This document shows, piece after piece, positions 36,027 to 47,097 of a stretch of DNA of 64,000 nucleotides. The notes under the pieces are model-generated. The model worked only from the letters and a program-made list of their open reading frames with translations. It was not told where the DNA came from and ran no database searches. Position 1 is the first letter of the stretch. Each line of letters begins with the position of its first letter. Both the position numbers and the translations under genes were made by a program. The DNA is from Rehmannia glutinosa (Eukaryota > Streptophyta > Magnoliopsida > Lamiales > Orobanchaceae), in contig JABTTQ020001484.1 in NCBI GenBank assembly GCA_016081115.2, forward strand, positions 1 through 64,000, given 5' to 3'.

Positions 36027-37107
36027 TGTACAGCTTATTAGGTGGGCATCCATCTTTTCAATTATAAAATTTGAAGTCCAGCTCATGGCATGGCCCCATA
36101 ATCTGTACCATCTATGGCCATTTTTTTTTTTTTTTGTCGGAAGCAGATCCCCACACCATGGTCGGGCCGACAGAGCCACACTTCCTTCCTTTATGGGATA
36201 TCGTCCTTCCTGAGAATAGTCTGTCTCGGAGGAGGAGAAACCCAACCCCAAAACTCCGCGTTAGTCAGGAGTTGAACCTGTGACCTCAGGGTTGCAATTG
36301 CAACCCCTCAACCAACAGACCAACCCCTGGGGTTCATCTATGGCCATTTGCATGTCATAAAACTGATATAAACCACAAAAAACACCTTTTGGCATTTAAA
36401 GCTTTATCTATTGTCATTAAATCTAATGGTCAGAGTAATGGCTCGCCTCCTCTACCATACCCTAAGCTTTTGGATGCAATGAGTCATTTAATTTGAATCA
36501 ATTTATCAAGAACTCAAAATTTTCTAATAAGGATTCAAATCAATTGGGTTTTCACAAACCAATAATAGAAGAAACATTTTATTAAACTATTCCAATTATG
36601 TTAAATAGAGCTCTCAAATGGGTAGCGCTAGTATTTAGCCCGCTGAGCCAAAAGAGGAAAATCAATTTGGGCCAGGCCAGGCAAAATTCCGTTGGACCAC
36701 TATTTTTGAAGACTAGCTCGTTTCATGTTTTGAAAATGCATTTAAATGTTTTGGGTTGAGCTGGTCTTGGCAGCTCTACAGTTGAGATCCAGTTTCATGT
36801 CTGTAGCCAGAAATATCTGAATCAAACACGTCTTTATCAATACTAGAAAGCTATAAAAACTGGACTGTGATCCAAATTGGTCACGGAAATTTGACAGGAG
36901 TACATATTAATATGGGCCAACTTATGGTACAGTTTGTTAGGTGAGCATCCATCTTTTCAAATAATAAAACTTGAAGTCCAGCTCATGGCCCTATAATTCT
37001 GTGCAGTCTATGGCAATTTGCATGTTATAAAGACTGGACCTAACTTCTAAACCACCAAAAAACAACTTTTGGCATTTAAAGCTTTAGCTATTGTCATTAA
37101 ACCTAAA
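36027..37107. repeat. Local duplication, one copy with and one without a SINE
   Basis: 36,027-36,120 plus 36,350-36,430 match 36,927-37,107 in the same order: GCATCCATCTTTTCAA, TTGAAGTCCAGCTCATGG, ATTTGCATGT, TTTTGGCATTTAAAGCTTTA and CTATTGTCATTAAA. A shorter piece (AAGGATTCAAATCAA) is repeated at 36,004 and 36,530, so the block was probably duplicated with flanking text and then diverged. Confidence 0.75.
36121..36334 (-). mobile_element. tRNA-derived SINE with target-site duplication
   Basis: On the minus strand the element starts AACCCCAGGGGTTGGTCTG and ends in an A15 tail (T-run on + at 36,121-36,135). TGGTCTGTTGG and GGTTCAACTCC about 45 bp later fit Pol III A and B boxes, placing it among tRNA-derived SINEs. 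CATCTATGGCCATTT occurs on both sides (36,109-36,123 and 36,335-36,349) as the target duplication. The related unoccupied site at about 37,006-37,024 has one such word (GTCTATGGCAATTTGC), confirming insertion. Confidence 0.85.
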
Positions 37108-37466
37108 GCCAAATAGCTGCTACAGCCTGCAGATAGGGCCTCTGCTAATCTTGGCCTCTTATTAAATTTCAAGTCTCTTTCTCAGTAGTCAATTGAGATA
37201 TTAAATTGATGATGGCATAGTTGCCAGCTTGTTTTTTTTTTTAAATCAAAAGAGTGGTGATCAGATAATCACCACCTTATGGTCATATTCACTCGTACAG
37301 GAACAAATTTCCTATTCCTACTTTTGATGTTCCACTTCTTATTGTCACGTTTTTTTTAAGCTTGTTTAATTAAAAACTATTCTTAAGTTAAAAACGTGAC
37401 AATGTACATCATGTCAATGAATTGTAATTGTTGGTCTGAATATGTCCTAAAGGAAGAAAAAAATTG
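37108..37466. other. Intergenic flank of the MULE, no gene seen
   Basis: AT-rich, with a T10 run at 37,231-37,240 and no coding signal. Confidence 0.5.
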
Positions 37467-37502
37467 GGGTGGCGCTATTGGCACCCCCAAATTTGATAAG
37501 TA
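37467..37502 (+). repeat. Left terminal inverted repeat of the MULE
   Basis: About 36 bp align with the right end with a few mismatches; similarity fades after AAATTTGAT(A/G)AGTA. This is short for a MULE, many of which have TIRs of 100 bp or more. Confidence 0.85.
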
Positions 37503-37747
37503 TCACTTTTTAAAATTTCAAAATCGCCATTTCAAAAGACTATAATACCCTTACTAAAAAGCCAAGTTCTAAATACACCCCCAATCTCTAAATACACCCA
37601 CATCATTCATTTCAATTAAATCTACTAAAACACACCCACCCACATCCTTGACCTACATTCTTCTTTCTTCTTATTCTTCTTTCTTGAGAAAAACTTAAAC
37701 CTTGTTCTCATAAACCCTAGTTTTTCGACACCAACACAACAACTTAA

Positions 37748-40700
37748 ATGGACAACAAAGATTTGATTCCTCCAAATATTGTAAGTATCTTCTTGGTTAT
37801 CGGCTAAAAATTATGTAATTTATCCACTTTTGCCGTTCGATATTTCTCTTTGCACCATTGTTTTTCGCCGATTGGCACGATCATCACGTCGATCGTGCCA
37901 CGCGGCAATATGGCACGATCACATGTTCAATGATCGTGCCATATTGCCATGTGACACGATCAAAGGTGGAGCGATCATGGTCATGATCGTGCCATTTTGG
38001 CGTTTGTTTTTGGTCTTGTTGATTTTGTTTTAATAGGGTATGGCCCGTTGCCCTACGGAAAATAGTGTTGTTTGTCCTCCCAAGAATGATGAGAATGTTG
38101 AAGAGCTTGGTGTTGTTACCGATTACACACATGTATTCACGACGCATGAGTTATTTGTTTCTCGGGATAAATTATTTGATTGGGTGCGTGAGAGAGGACA
38201 TGAGCACAACATGGTAATTGTAATAAGTAGGTCGGACGGTGGTCAAGGAAAGAAAAGACCTCGTATATTTTTGTCTTGTGAACGTAGTGGGCATTACAAG
38301 TGATTCAAAAAAAGACTAGAGATGTCGAACAAAATGATGCTAAGAAATTTGAAAAAAAAAGTCTCTAAGAGAAAATGCGGAACTAAGAAATGTGGTTGCC
38401 CATTTCGTTTGAGGGTCGACAAGTAACAATTGAAGGAGAATGGTCACTAAATGTTGAATGTGGTGTGCATAATCATCCAATTGCACAATATTTGGAGGGT
38501 CACTTTGCCGGTCGATTATCAAAAAGTGAGGAAGAATATGTGTTGGATATGTCACATGGCAATACTCGGCCGAAGGACATTTTGTTTGGTCTACAAAATA
38601 AGTTTCAAGATAATAAGTCCACCATACGGACTATCTACAATGCCCGTATGAAGAATAGAGTTGTCGAGCGTGATGGTCGATCTCAAATGCAACAACTTAT
38701 GCATAAATTGAAGGAGCATGGATATTTCTATCATCATAGGCGTTGCGAGACGAGTAACACCGTGAAGGATATATTCTTTGCTCACCCTACAAGTGTTGAG
38801 TTGTTGCGTGCTTTTCGAGTGTCATTTTTATGGATTGCACATACAAAACTAATAGGTACAAGTTACCTTTGTTGGAGATTGTTGGTGTGACATCGACCAC
38901 ATATGACATTTTGTATTGCGATTGCTTATATATGGAGTCTGGCGGGAAGATAATTACATATGGGCTTGCTCGATCTTAAAATCATTGATGGACCCATCTT
39001 CCTGCCAAATGTGATTATTCTTGATAGAGAATTAGCTCTAATGAATGCGATAGAGACGACATTTCCCACCGAGACATTTTCTCTGTCGGTGGCACATTAG
39101 TAGGAACATTTTGGCAAACTGCAAAAAAATATTGGCCACAAAAGAAAGTGGGAATCTTTTAACCTCTATTGTAATTTATTGGTCATCGCGGTTCGAGCAA
39201 TCATTTTATGACTTAATTAGGAGATTGCGTCGAGAATTTTGTGAATATCCGGCCATTAGTACAATATGTAATGGAGCAATGGATGGGGCCGTATAAAGAA
39301 AGATTTTTGTGTCTGCTTGGACGAATAATGTCATGCATTTCGACAACACCACAACAAATAGGTAATTTACTTTATTGTGCTCATCATTGCGTTTATGTTA
39401 TATCATATACAATCCAAAAATTAATATAATATTGTTTGAAAAATCATTATAGGCGGAGAGTCACCATGCGGCATTGAAAAGACGACTTGCGTCTAGTCGG
39501 GGGTAATTTCGAGACATGTTGGGAGCAGATTCACACCCTCCTCGAGACATCACACAATGCAATCTGCTCTTCTTTTGAGAAGAAAGAAATGTAATCTTAC
39601 ATAAATACAAATCGATTGTATTTATGTCACTACGAGTATGGTGTCTATACATGCATTGAATTTGATCTATCTTTGAAATGCATCGTGTAGGCGAGGGTAG
39701 CGTAGACCCTTTGTTGTGTGGTTGTGTATTGAGAAAGACGTGCGGACTCCCATGTGCTCATGAACTTTACGAATATGTGAGTTTGGATAAGCGATTCCAC
39801 TTGATCAAGTGGCTTCATTTTAGCGAAAATTAGATATATTACCGACTAGCAAAGAAGGCGAAGGCGAGTTGGGCCGGTGGGTCTCGATGGACTCGGTGTT
39901 TTGGTGATCTTTTCACCAAATTTGAACAAGCACCGAATCGAGAGAGGTTATTAATTTTGAAAAAATTACGGAGATTACGAATCAAGAACAACCTCACTAA
40001 TTGAGCACGAAGTACGACTTCGCACACGTGGTCGTCTAAGTCCGTAAAGGTTAAACAATCCAAATCAACCAAACGTGACCGAGTAAGTTCGAATATGTCG
40101 AGTCTATTAAAGATAGTTGTTCACCATGTGAAGAAGTAATCTTTAATGTTGGTCCATCGAATCAACCTATGTTCTTTCTCCGATGCCGATCAAAAGCTAT
40201 CGGTAAATATCGTGTCTTTTATTTGTGCATGTACACATGACATATTTGTTGATAATGTCCCATTGTTCTTCATGTTGTGTTTCAATAGGTTGTCGTCAAA
40301 AGGAAAGTGACCATTAGTGGTTTTATGGAGCAACTTCCAACTCGTTTACATAAACATATTATTGGTACTAAGGATGTTGTGAGCGATGGTCATTGTGGTT
40401 TCGTGCCGTAGTTGAGACCTACTTGGATACGGTGAAGATTCATGGGGTCGGGTTCGAGGAGACCTATGTCATGAGTTGAACGAAAACCAAGGGTTGTACA
40501 ATCATGTATTCGTCAAACATGGTAGTGTTGACAAAATGTTGTCTCGTCTCAACTACTATAACGAGACGGCGCATAAGAAACATTGGTTTTGTTTACCGAG
40601 ATGGGTCACTTGGTTGCGTCGGCTTACAATGTTGCGTTTGTGTGTTTGGATCAGCGAATGTCCCTCACATATCTACCATTCTGAACGAAGCGCCAATTGC

Positions 40701-40937
40701 TCAAGCTAATTTGTGTTGGATTTGTGAACAATAACCATTTTATAGAGGTAACTAAAAATTGAGTAATTTGTCTCGTCTCAACTACAATAACCATTTTTTT
40801 CATTTGTAGGTTTTCTTGAGTGGCGGTCACCCATTGCCTCCCGTGGTCGCAACATGGAATAATTATCGCCATGAATGTGCAAAGCAAATTGGAAGAATTT
40901 GTATACTAAACAACTTGAATTGTATAGTGGAAGTGTA
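37748..40937 (+). pseudogene. MULE transposase with SWIM finger and C-terminal OTU protease domain, broken
   Basis: A DDE transposase of the MULE type, expected to bind the TIRs and excise the element. A short first exon (37,748-37,780) is spliced at GTAAGT to 38,037. An N-terminal FAR1-like region carries CERSGHYK and KKCGCPFRLR. The catalytic acids are visible: Asp in FMDCTYKTNRY (codon 38,833), Asp in ILDRELALMNAI (39,023) and Glu in AESHHAALKR (39,456). A SWIM-type CxC...CxH motif (CGCVLRKTCGLPCAH) follows near 39,720. The C-terminal part is an OTU-type cysteine protease domain with DGHCGFRAV (near 40,392) and NNNHFI (near 40,728), then an intron and GGHPLPPV. Stops (for example TGA at 38,301) and several frameshifts break it. 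The transposase-OTU order fits a recurrent plant MULE family as I know it. Confidence 0.8.
37873..38002. repeat. GGCACGAT motif cluster 1 (transposase intron 1)
   Basis: At least two GGCACGAT and three ATCGTGCC, plus ACACGATC and GAGCGATCA variants, in about 130 bp. Neighbouring copies are inverted, so the block can fold on itself. It lies wholly inside the first intron of the transposase gene. Confidence 0.8.
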
Positions 40938-41121
40938 GGAAAGCAGTCCCATTGTCCGTAGTACGGAGACTATAAACTTAGGTTAGAATTATTTGTTTGT
41001 TATGTATTGGATAAGTTAAAGAACTTTGTTGGAAATGCATGTGTTTTTAATTGGTGTGATTGCTGTCGGAAATGCTTGTTTTAAGGTGGCACATTTGTTA
41101 CAGGTATTTTGTTAAGTTTGT

Positions 41122-41345
41122 CAAATGGCACGATGGTGGCACGATCGCATACTACGATCGTGCTACATAGATTACGATGGTGGCACGATCACACTGTTAT
41201 TGTGTCTATAAAGGCACGATGGTGGCACGGTCGCATACTACGATCGTGCCTACATAGACACGATGGTGGCACGGTCACACACTGTTATCGTGTCTATAAA
41301 GGCACGATAGTTGCACGGTCGTAAATGCAATGATCGTGCCACATG
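41122..41345. repeat. GGCACGAT motif cluster 2 (between convergent gene ends)
   Basis: A higher-order unit of roughly 85 bp (GGCACGATGGTGGCACG, then TCGCATACTACGATCGTGC, then GTGTCTATAAA) is repeated about twice with a partial third. It lies between the OTU end of the transposase gene and the 3' end of the Myb/SANT-like gene. Confidence 0.8.
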
Positions 41346-41549
41346 CGTTGATATAGTATTATACTGTCACGTTGAAAACGTTTCATAACAACTTTATTAT
41401 TACATCACAATCCTCCATAGTACATTACCAACCTTCATAGTACATTACAACCTAACAGAGTACATTACCAACCACAACACAGACAAATATTACAAACATA
41501 GCACACAACCACCCAACTAGTACACAACAGACACCAATTGCCAGACAGC

Positions 41550-42099
41550 TCAATCAGTGTCAACTTCTGAGCGTTCAACATCATCCTGAGAACCTTCATC
41601 AGAAGAGTAGCCATCAAACTCCAACGGATTGTTACGAGTGTAACCTGGTAGTCCCTCGAAATCAATGTCCGGCGCCTCACGAGTGTTAAAAACTTCAACA
41701 CAGTCACGGTACCTTGGGAAGCCGTTAGTCCGAAAAAACCGTTGCATGCTGTTCTCTTGCCTAACATGAGCCCAATAATCTAGAGAGATGGAAAACCTGT
41801 TAGTGTATGGGTTGAAATTAACACCCGGCAATGCTGTAAAACGCTGGTAGGCATGAAAGTGGGTGCGCATCATATGGATCTTAATCTTGACTTTAAGGAC
41901 AGGGAAATCTTTTTGCATGGATTCAGATAAAGACGCGACTCGATTCAACAAATATGCCGTTGAAAAAGCAAAGGGCGCCGTATGTTGTTTGCCATACGAC
42001 ATAGCATGAAGAAATTGTCAAAGCAGGCTTCTTCTTCCGGGAAGTCCAACCATCACCACGCCTATTGTCCCTAGCGATCTCATTTCTTGTTCTTACCAT
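41550..42099 (-). pseudogene. Myb/SANT-like DNA-binding protein inside the MULE
   Basis: Starts at 42,099 with MVRTRNEIARDNRRGDGW, a start recognisable in plant Myb/SANT-like (Myb_DNA-bind_3-type) proteins. After one or two frameshifts near 42,010 it continues as an open frame of about 150 codons to the stop at 41,550. VNFNPYTNRFSISLDYWAHV followed by FFRTNGFPRYRDCVEVF is the domain signature (a conserved aromatic ladder with W, FR and Y). The C-terminus is acidic. Such proteins partner the transposase in PIF/Harbinger elements; their presence in a MULE suggests DNA binding at the element or a captured gene, which is inference. It could also be an upstream exon set of another product. Confidence 0.65.
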
Positions 42100-42254
42100 T
42101 TTTCCTGTAACAAAAATCATAACAAACATGTTCATCCAAGATTTAATTAGCTATGATTCATTCATCAAATTAGCTACTATGTAAAAAATTACCTTTATCG
42201 TCAACACAACCAAGATTTACTACAATTTTATTATCTACATTTGAACATACCCAT

Positions 42255-42500
42255 GTATTTATAAGTGTAATGTATGGACCCATGTATAATGTAACTCATT
42301 TTTACCATTTATTGCATGGACCCATGTGTAATATGTAACTTATTTTCACCATTTAATGCAAGGACTCAGTCAATATGTTACTTATTTTCACCATTTAATG
42401 AATGGATCTTACTCTGAATGAAAAGATTGTCTGTCCCCAACTAACAAGTCCATTTAATGGATGGACCAATTGAATATGTTACATACTTTCAATCATTTAA
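42255..42500. repeat. Degenerate tandem repeat, CATTTAATG-TATGTTACTTATTTTCAC unit
   Basis: About four diverged copies, 50-60 bp each, of a unit with CATTTAATGNATGGACC and ATGTNACTTATTTTCACC, directly upstream (minus sense) of the Myb/SANT-like gene. Confidence 0.6.
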
Positions 42501-42514
42501 TGCAGGACCCGCAT

Positions 42515-42775
42515 AACATATGGCACGATAGGCAATATCATGATCGTGTCAAGCCTTATTGATCGTTCCACATGAGGCACGATAGAAAAAATGGCGATCG
42601 TGTCAAGCCTTATTGATCGTTCCACATGAGGCACGATAGAAAAAATGGCGATCGTGTCAAGCCTTATTGATCGTTCCACATGAGGCACGATAGAAAAAAT
42701 GGCGATCGTGTCATCGTGCCTCTTGTATGGCACGATAAATGATATGGCGATCGTGCCATCGTGCCTCATTGACAG
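42515..42775. repeat. GGCACGAT motif cluster 3 (54-bp tandem units)
   Basis: A 54-bp unit (GGCACGATAGAAAAAATGGC, GATCGTGTCAAGCC, TTATTGATCGTTCCACATGA) is present in about three near-identical tandem copies, followed by GATCGTGCCATCGTGCC variants. It separates the start of the Myb/SANT-like gene from the end of the Ulp1-like gene. Confidence 0.9.
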
Positions 42776-42976
42776 CAGAATCACAAACAATTCAAGTTAT
42801 ACCAGAGAGTTAATCAACAACCAATTCATCCAAATCATTCCCAAATCATACCTAGTTATTCAAGTTAAACCAAAACATATTATATAAAAACTAAATATAC
42901 AAAATATATACAATTCCAACTAAATAACCACAATATACACAATTCCAACTAAATACCCACAATCTACACAATATAA

Positions 42977-44747
42977 TCATGGGAGAGGGGTCCAAGTCGA
43001 TGCATCAGTGCTAAATTTATACACCGTAAATGCTACATGCCGACGATAGGTTGTTTTTATATACTCCTCTGTGTTAAGGACCGGGTCAAATACATTTATA
43101 AGAAAACTCTCCACCCTCCTCAACGCAAACGGTCCACAACTATGACTATCATGTTGTTCGTAATTCTTTGATGGACCAACAACCTGAGTGATCAAGTATT
43201 CTCTCGAGGTGTCAACTCAGGATGCTCTTGGTAGAAACCGGTTTGCCGTAGCAAAACCAGGAATAATACGTGCAAAGCGGATAGAGAGCAGCGCGAGTCC
43301 GTCAAGTCAACCTCGGCGGTAGCTTGTGGATGTTGGAGTCATAAATCCAAATCGTGCAATCCTTCGATATCCTCACAACAATCCAATTTGCCGATGTTGT
43401 GGATAAAAACAACCCGCAAAAAATCGATTAGAAATTAGGGAGTATGAACAAAACAATAATTAGTTAATTAATTTATACCGAAAAGAGATAGTTCTTACGT
43501 GGTCAACGAACTCCATGGAGGCACCCCACCCCAAAGTGGTCGATCACCATGGACGTACTCCACCTGGCGCGCGAGAAGGTCATCGGTATGACCTGCACCT
43601 GCATCGTCAAACTCTCCAACCGGTGGGTCCTTTCCATGTAGATCGGTCCATACTTTGCCTAGATCAATTTGTATAATGAAAACATATTTGTTAGTAAAAA
43701 CACGAATGTACCGAAACAAAATAAATGACACATTATGGACTATTTATCTAAGAAATACATGAAACTTACATGAACGTGTGTGTCAACCAATCCCATACGA
43801 CCTCGCACTTGGGGATGGACCACTACACCCGGCCAACTCAGTGTGCAATGTAATCTGACTAGGTAGGCATCAATTTCTTTGTAACAAGCAAACAATAAGA
43901 TCAATTGTCAATGAACATGAACAAATAACACCCTGGAAATGAAAGAAAAAAAAACATTAACATTGTGTTACCACAGAATCCAAATCAATGGTCGGCGACT
44001 CGATATCCTTAAAGAAACTACTCGCAAATGTGCATAACGCGTATCCAACATTGCGGGCTGAGACGAGAAAACTCGTGTTAAAATCATAAAACAACAATAG
44101 TGTATTTGAATTCATATATTGATTTAACTTACGTCTCATCGCTATCTAAGAACCGCATGTACTCAGCATGTGTGGCATCCTCCTTACGGCGCTCGTTTGC
44201 CGTGAAAGGGCTACGAAGGTACTAGATGGCAATCGAGCTCTCACAACACGAACAGACATATCATCCCCTCCGAGATGAACCCACGTACCGATGCACCAAT
44301 ACCAATAGGTGTCCGTACATCCGTAGGGGACAGATCCAACGAAGCCCCTGCGACACCGGCGGTGGAGGAAGTAGTCGGTGGCCCACCCGGGGGGAATCTG
44401 CTCACCCACCGCCGTAGGGGGAATAGAATCTGCACTGATGAAGGAAACTTCATTAAATAACATAATTCAAAAGATATTCTATTCTAAATGTTTAACGGGA
44501 AAAACAAATAAATGCGCACTGAGCGAGATAAATCATTTGAATGGCGGGGATCAATCAAGACACGACCTCCTTCCGCACGATAGGCGGTACCACAGAATAC
44601 GTGTTTCTGGACTAAGTCGTGCAACTCGAGTTCTAAGTCGTCAAGAATCGACAACCTGCTATACAAATTGATCTTAGGCTTTATTGCCATAAAGTTCGGC
44701 CTCTTCCAAGCCCACTGTGAAAAATAGTAAAAAATCAAAATTAGCAA
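42977..44747 (-). pseudogene. Ulp1-like C48 cysteine protease gene inside the MULE, broken
   Basis: Pieces in order on the minus strand are SRLSILDDLELELHDLV (about 44,640), PLWGGVPPW (about 43,530, the usual pre-catalytic Trp region), NWIVVRI and IWIYDSNIHKLPP (about 43,320-43,390) and QHDSHSCGPFALRRVE (about 43,140). Known Ulp1/SENP enzymes process SUMO with a His-Asp-Cys triad. Here the Asp (YDSN) and Cys (SCG, codon 43,136-43,138) remain, but the His expected before Trp reads Asn (codon 43,386-43,388). Frameshifts and probable introns separate the pieces. A possible 5' exon start lies at 45,419, beyond cluster 4. Not functional as read. Confidence 0.7.
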
Positions 44748-44802
44748 TCAACCACTATCAAAGCAAATCACATAGAGAACTCTAAAAAAATTGGCAGCTA
44801 CT

Positions 44803-45072
44803 ATGGCACGATGGCTTATTCATCGACCGTCCCAAGAGTAAAGCCATCGTGCCATCAAGGCACGATGGTGGCACGATCGATGAATAAGCCATCGTCGTGC
44901 GGAAGGCATGCGATGGTGGCACGATCGATGAATAAGACATCGTGTCAAGCGCGCACGATGGTGGCACGATCGATGAATAAGACTTCGTGCACAAGTGGCA
45001 CGATGGTGGCACGATCGATGACTAAACCATCGTGCCTAAGTGGCACGATCGCACAATCGATCGTGCCACCTG
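44803..45072. repeat. GGCACGAT motif cluster 4 (5' part of the Ulp1-like gene)
   Basis: Five or more tandem copies of a unit of about 55 bp, roughly GCACGATGGTGGCACGATCG followed by ATGAATAAGCCATCGTGC. Adjacent GGCACGATC and GATCGTGCC words are inverted. It probably lies in an intron or leader of the Ulp1-like gene. Confidence 0.85.
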
Positions 45073-45615
45073 GGGCTTCATCGGCAAATGTGCCATTTCC
45101 TCTTCTTCAAAGTTCCATATTTCAAATTTTACATCCAAATGGCGCCATAACTATACCCATCTCAAACCCATGCCCATACAACTACATAAAGACACTCAAA
45201 CTACAAAAATGCAAGTTATTTTAAGGAAAAGTTGAGTTATAACAATACCTCATCATTTTCTTCGCGAGCGCGCAGAAGTGTCTTGGAGTGCGGTGGTGCG
45301 AGTCTTGCGTGTCTCGTCTCGTAGGTTGTGGATGGTGGTGCACCATCCACGAAGTCGCATCATCATCATCGGGAAGAACCATCCTTCTTCTCCAGGTATG
45401 TTTGGATTTCTCTAACCATTGCCGTCGAATAGAATAGTCTCTTGAGAGGGTGGGTGTATTTTTGTTTCAAATTGAGAAAGTGGGGGAGGTGAGAGGTTGG
45501 AGGGTGTATTTTGGGGAAAATAAGACTAAGGGTAAAATTGGAAAAAAGGGGGGGTGAACTCATCAATTGGGTCATATTTGAAAAAGTGGGGGTGAGTGAA
45601 CTTATAAGGTGGGTG

Positions 45616-45651
45616 TACTCATCAAATTTGGGGGTGCCAATAGCGCCGCCC
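45616..45651 (-). repeat. Right terminal inverted repeat of the MULE
   Basis: Reverse complement of the left TIR. The adjacent minus-strand sequence contains repeated ACTCACCCCC/TTCACCCCCC words (45,540-45,600) that are absent from the left end. Confidence 0.85.
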
Positions 45652-45660
45652 AAAAAATTG

Positions 45661-47097
45661 TTTATTGGAACTAATGTGAACGAGACTGAAAATATCCATG
45701 TGACTATTTCCAAAAATTCATAAACGTGCAAGCAAACAAGCAAATAATTATTGCTTGAAATGTCTGGATACATCTTTCTTGAATTAAAACTCAATAAATT
45801 ATTACCTCAAAACATGGCCATGGTATGTAATAATGTCCTTTTCGGTGGACCCTAATATCCTCCTCATCACAGTCCCAACACATCACGCTGAACAAGCATA
45901 GTATCCAAACAAATGTTTTAAATATCATACCGACTGCCAAACTGGCCAAGCCATTGCTAAGCGATTTAATCGGTCACACCAGTTTAATCGTTTAATCGCC
46001 GGTTAAATCAAAATAAACTAAACTTTTTGTTATATTGTATTAAATAATAATGTAATACATTTTAGAAATGAAAATAAGAAACTAAAAAATCTCATATAGC
46101 CCAAAATTCAGATAATCACATAAATATAATAAATTATCAATTTTAAATTCTATTTTTTTTTATTAAAATTCTAAAGAAACAAAAAATAAATCAAAAAACC
46201 TGTTGAAACTGGTAGCCAAACCACCGCCAAATCATGGACAGAGCCAACATTTCACCACTATGAGAGACTGAGAGTTGAGAGGGAAGAACTGTTAGAGCAG
46301 TGGGAAATCCTTTCTATACAAGTTCTCAGAGTAGGTTTTGACGGTTTTGGCCGGTTCAACTACTAAAACGGTATTTGGAGACCTACCGGAACCGACCATT
46401 CCGACCACTGGTTCGCAGTTTCGGTCAGTTTTGACTGATTCAACCGCTAAGACCGTATTTGGAGGCTTACTAGACCGGTCCAACCACTGGTTCCCGTTTC
46501 AAAAGGTTGAACCGGCCGGTACGATATCTAAAACACTGCTGCAAACAATCCATTTCTTCTTTTAACTTATTCTCTATTTCTCTTAAATTACAAGCAAACG
46601 TCTATAGAGGGGCAGCAATGTGAACGGATACATTTGGTAAAAATACATGAAAGCAAATACTTGTGCTAATGGTTGGAATGATGGCATCTAAACATCAATG
46701 TGAACGAATAAATAAGCACATTCTCATCCCCAGAAAAAGGGAAAAAGATAAAATAGAACGAAGTTGAAACAATTAAGCCATCTACCCTGTCTTGTTTCAT
46801 CGCCTGTATTGCCAAGGAAATAAACAGCAATGGCACCAATGAGACATCATAAACTTAAACAAAAATTAACCATCCAGCAAACAAACACATAATTCGTCAC
46901 ACAGTCGAACTCAAAATTTACTCAAATTTCATTATACAAAAACAACAGATGGAACAATAGCATCATGGACATCAGAAAGTCCAATCTTTTTCCCTATTTT
47001 CTTTACATAACGACAATTATACAATAAATACAAGACTTTAAACCTTATACATTCTTAATCACATCTTCCCTTAATCCATTAAAACCAAAATTCATAC
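45661..47097. other. Intergenic, with CGGTT-rich duplicated block
   Basis: No gene seen. 45,930-46,010 is rich in TTTAATCG/CGGTTAAATC words, and 46,330-46,520 holds the repeat listed separately. Confidence 0.4.
46335..46512. repeat. Two tandem units of about 95 bp rich in CCGGTT and ACCGGA
   Basis: TTTTGACGGTTTTGGCCGG followed by AAACGGTATTTGGAGAC and CCGACCACTGGTTCGC is repeated as TTTTGACTGATTCAACCG, AGACCGTATTTGGAGGC and CCAACCACTGGTTCCC. Ends share AACCGGCC-type inverted words, suggesting a decayed element. Confidence 0.5.

Larger units (their letters stand above)
37467..45651. mobile_element. 8.2-kb Mutator-like element (MULE) with OTU, Ulp1 and Myb/SANT-like genes
   Basis: The ends GGG(T/C)GGCGCTATTGGCACCCCC plus AAATTTGAT are inverted copies at 37,467 and 45,651. 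AAAAAATTG flanks both sides exactly (37,458-37,466 and 45,652-45,660), the 9-bp duplication typical of Mutator-type transposition. Inside, a MULE transposase gene with a C-terminal OTU domain runs on +, and a Myb/SANT-like gene and a Ulp1-like C48 protease gene run on -. Ulp1-like genes inside plant MULEs are known (Kaonashi in Arabidopsis, CUMULE in melon). All three genes carry frameshifts or stops here, so this copy is probably not autonomous, although its boundaries are clean. Confidence 0.9.

Noticed and set aside
41109..41324. His/Arg-rich 71-codon frame with internal repeats
   Set aside because: Translation of the GGCACGAT tandem units and not a protein gene.
42515..42775. Regularly spaced repeats considered as a CRISPR-like array
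   Set aside because: Plant nuclear DNA, the spacers are themselves repeated, and units are contiguous tandem copies inside a transposon.
44811..45224. 137-codon frame with repeated ARSMNKPSC-like units resembling a repeat protein
   Set aside because: It is motif cluster 4 read as protein; unit length is a multiple of three only by chance, and the opposite strand gives an equally repetitive frame.
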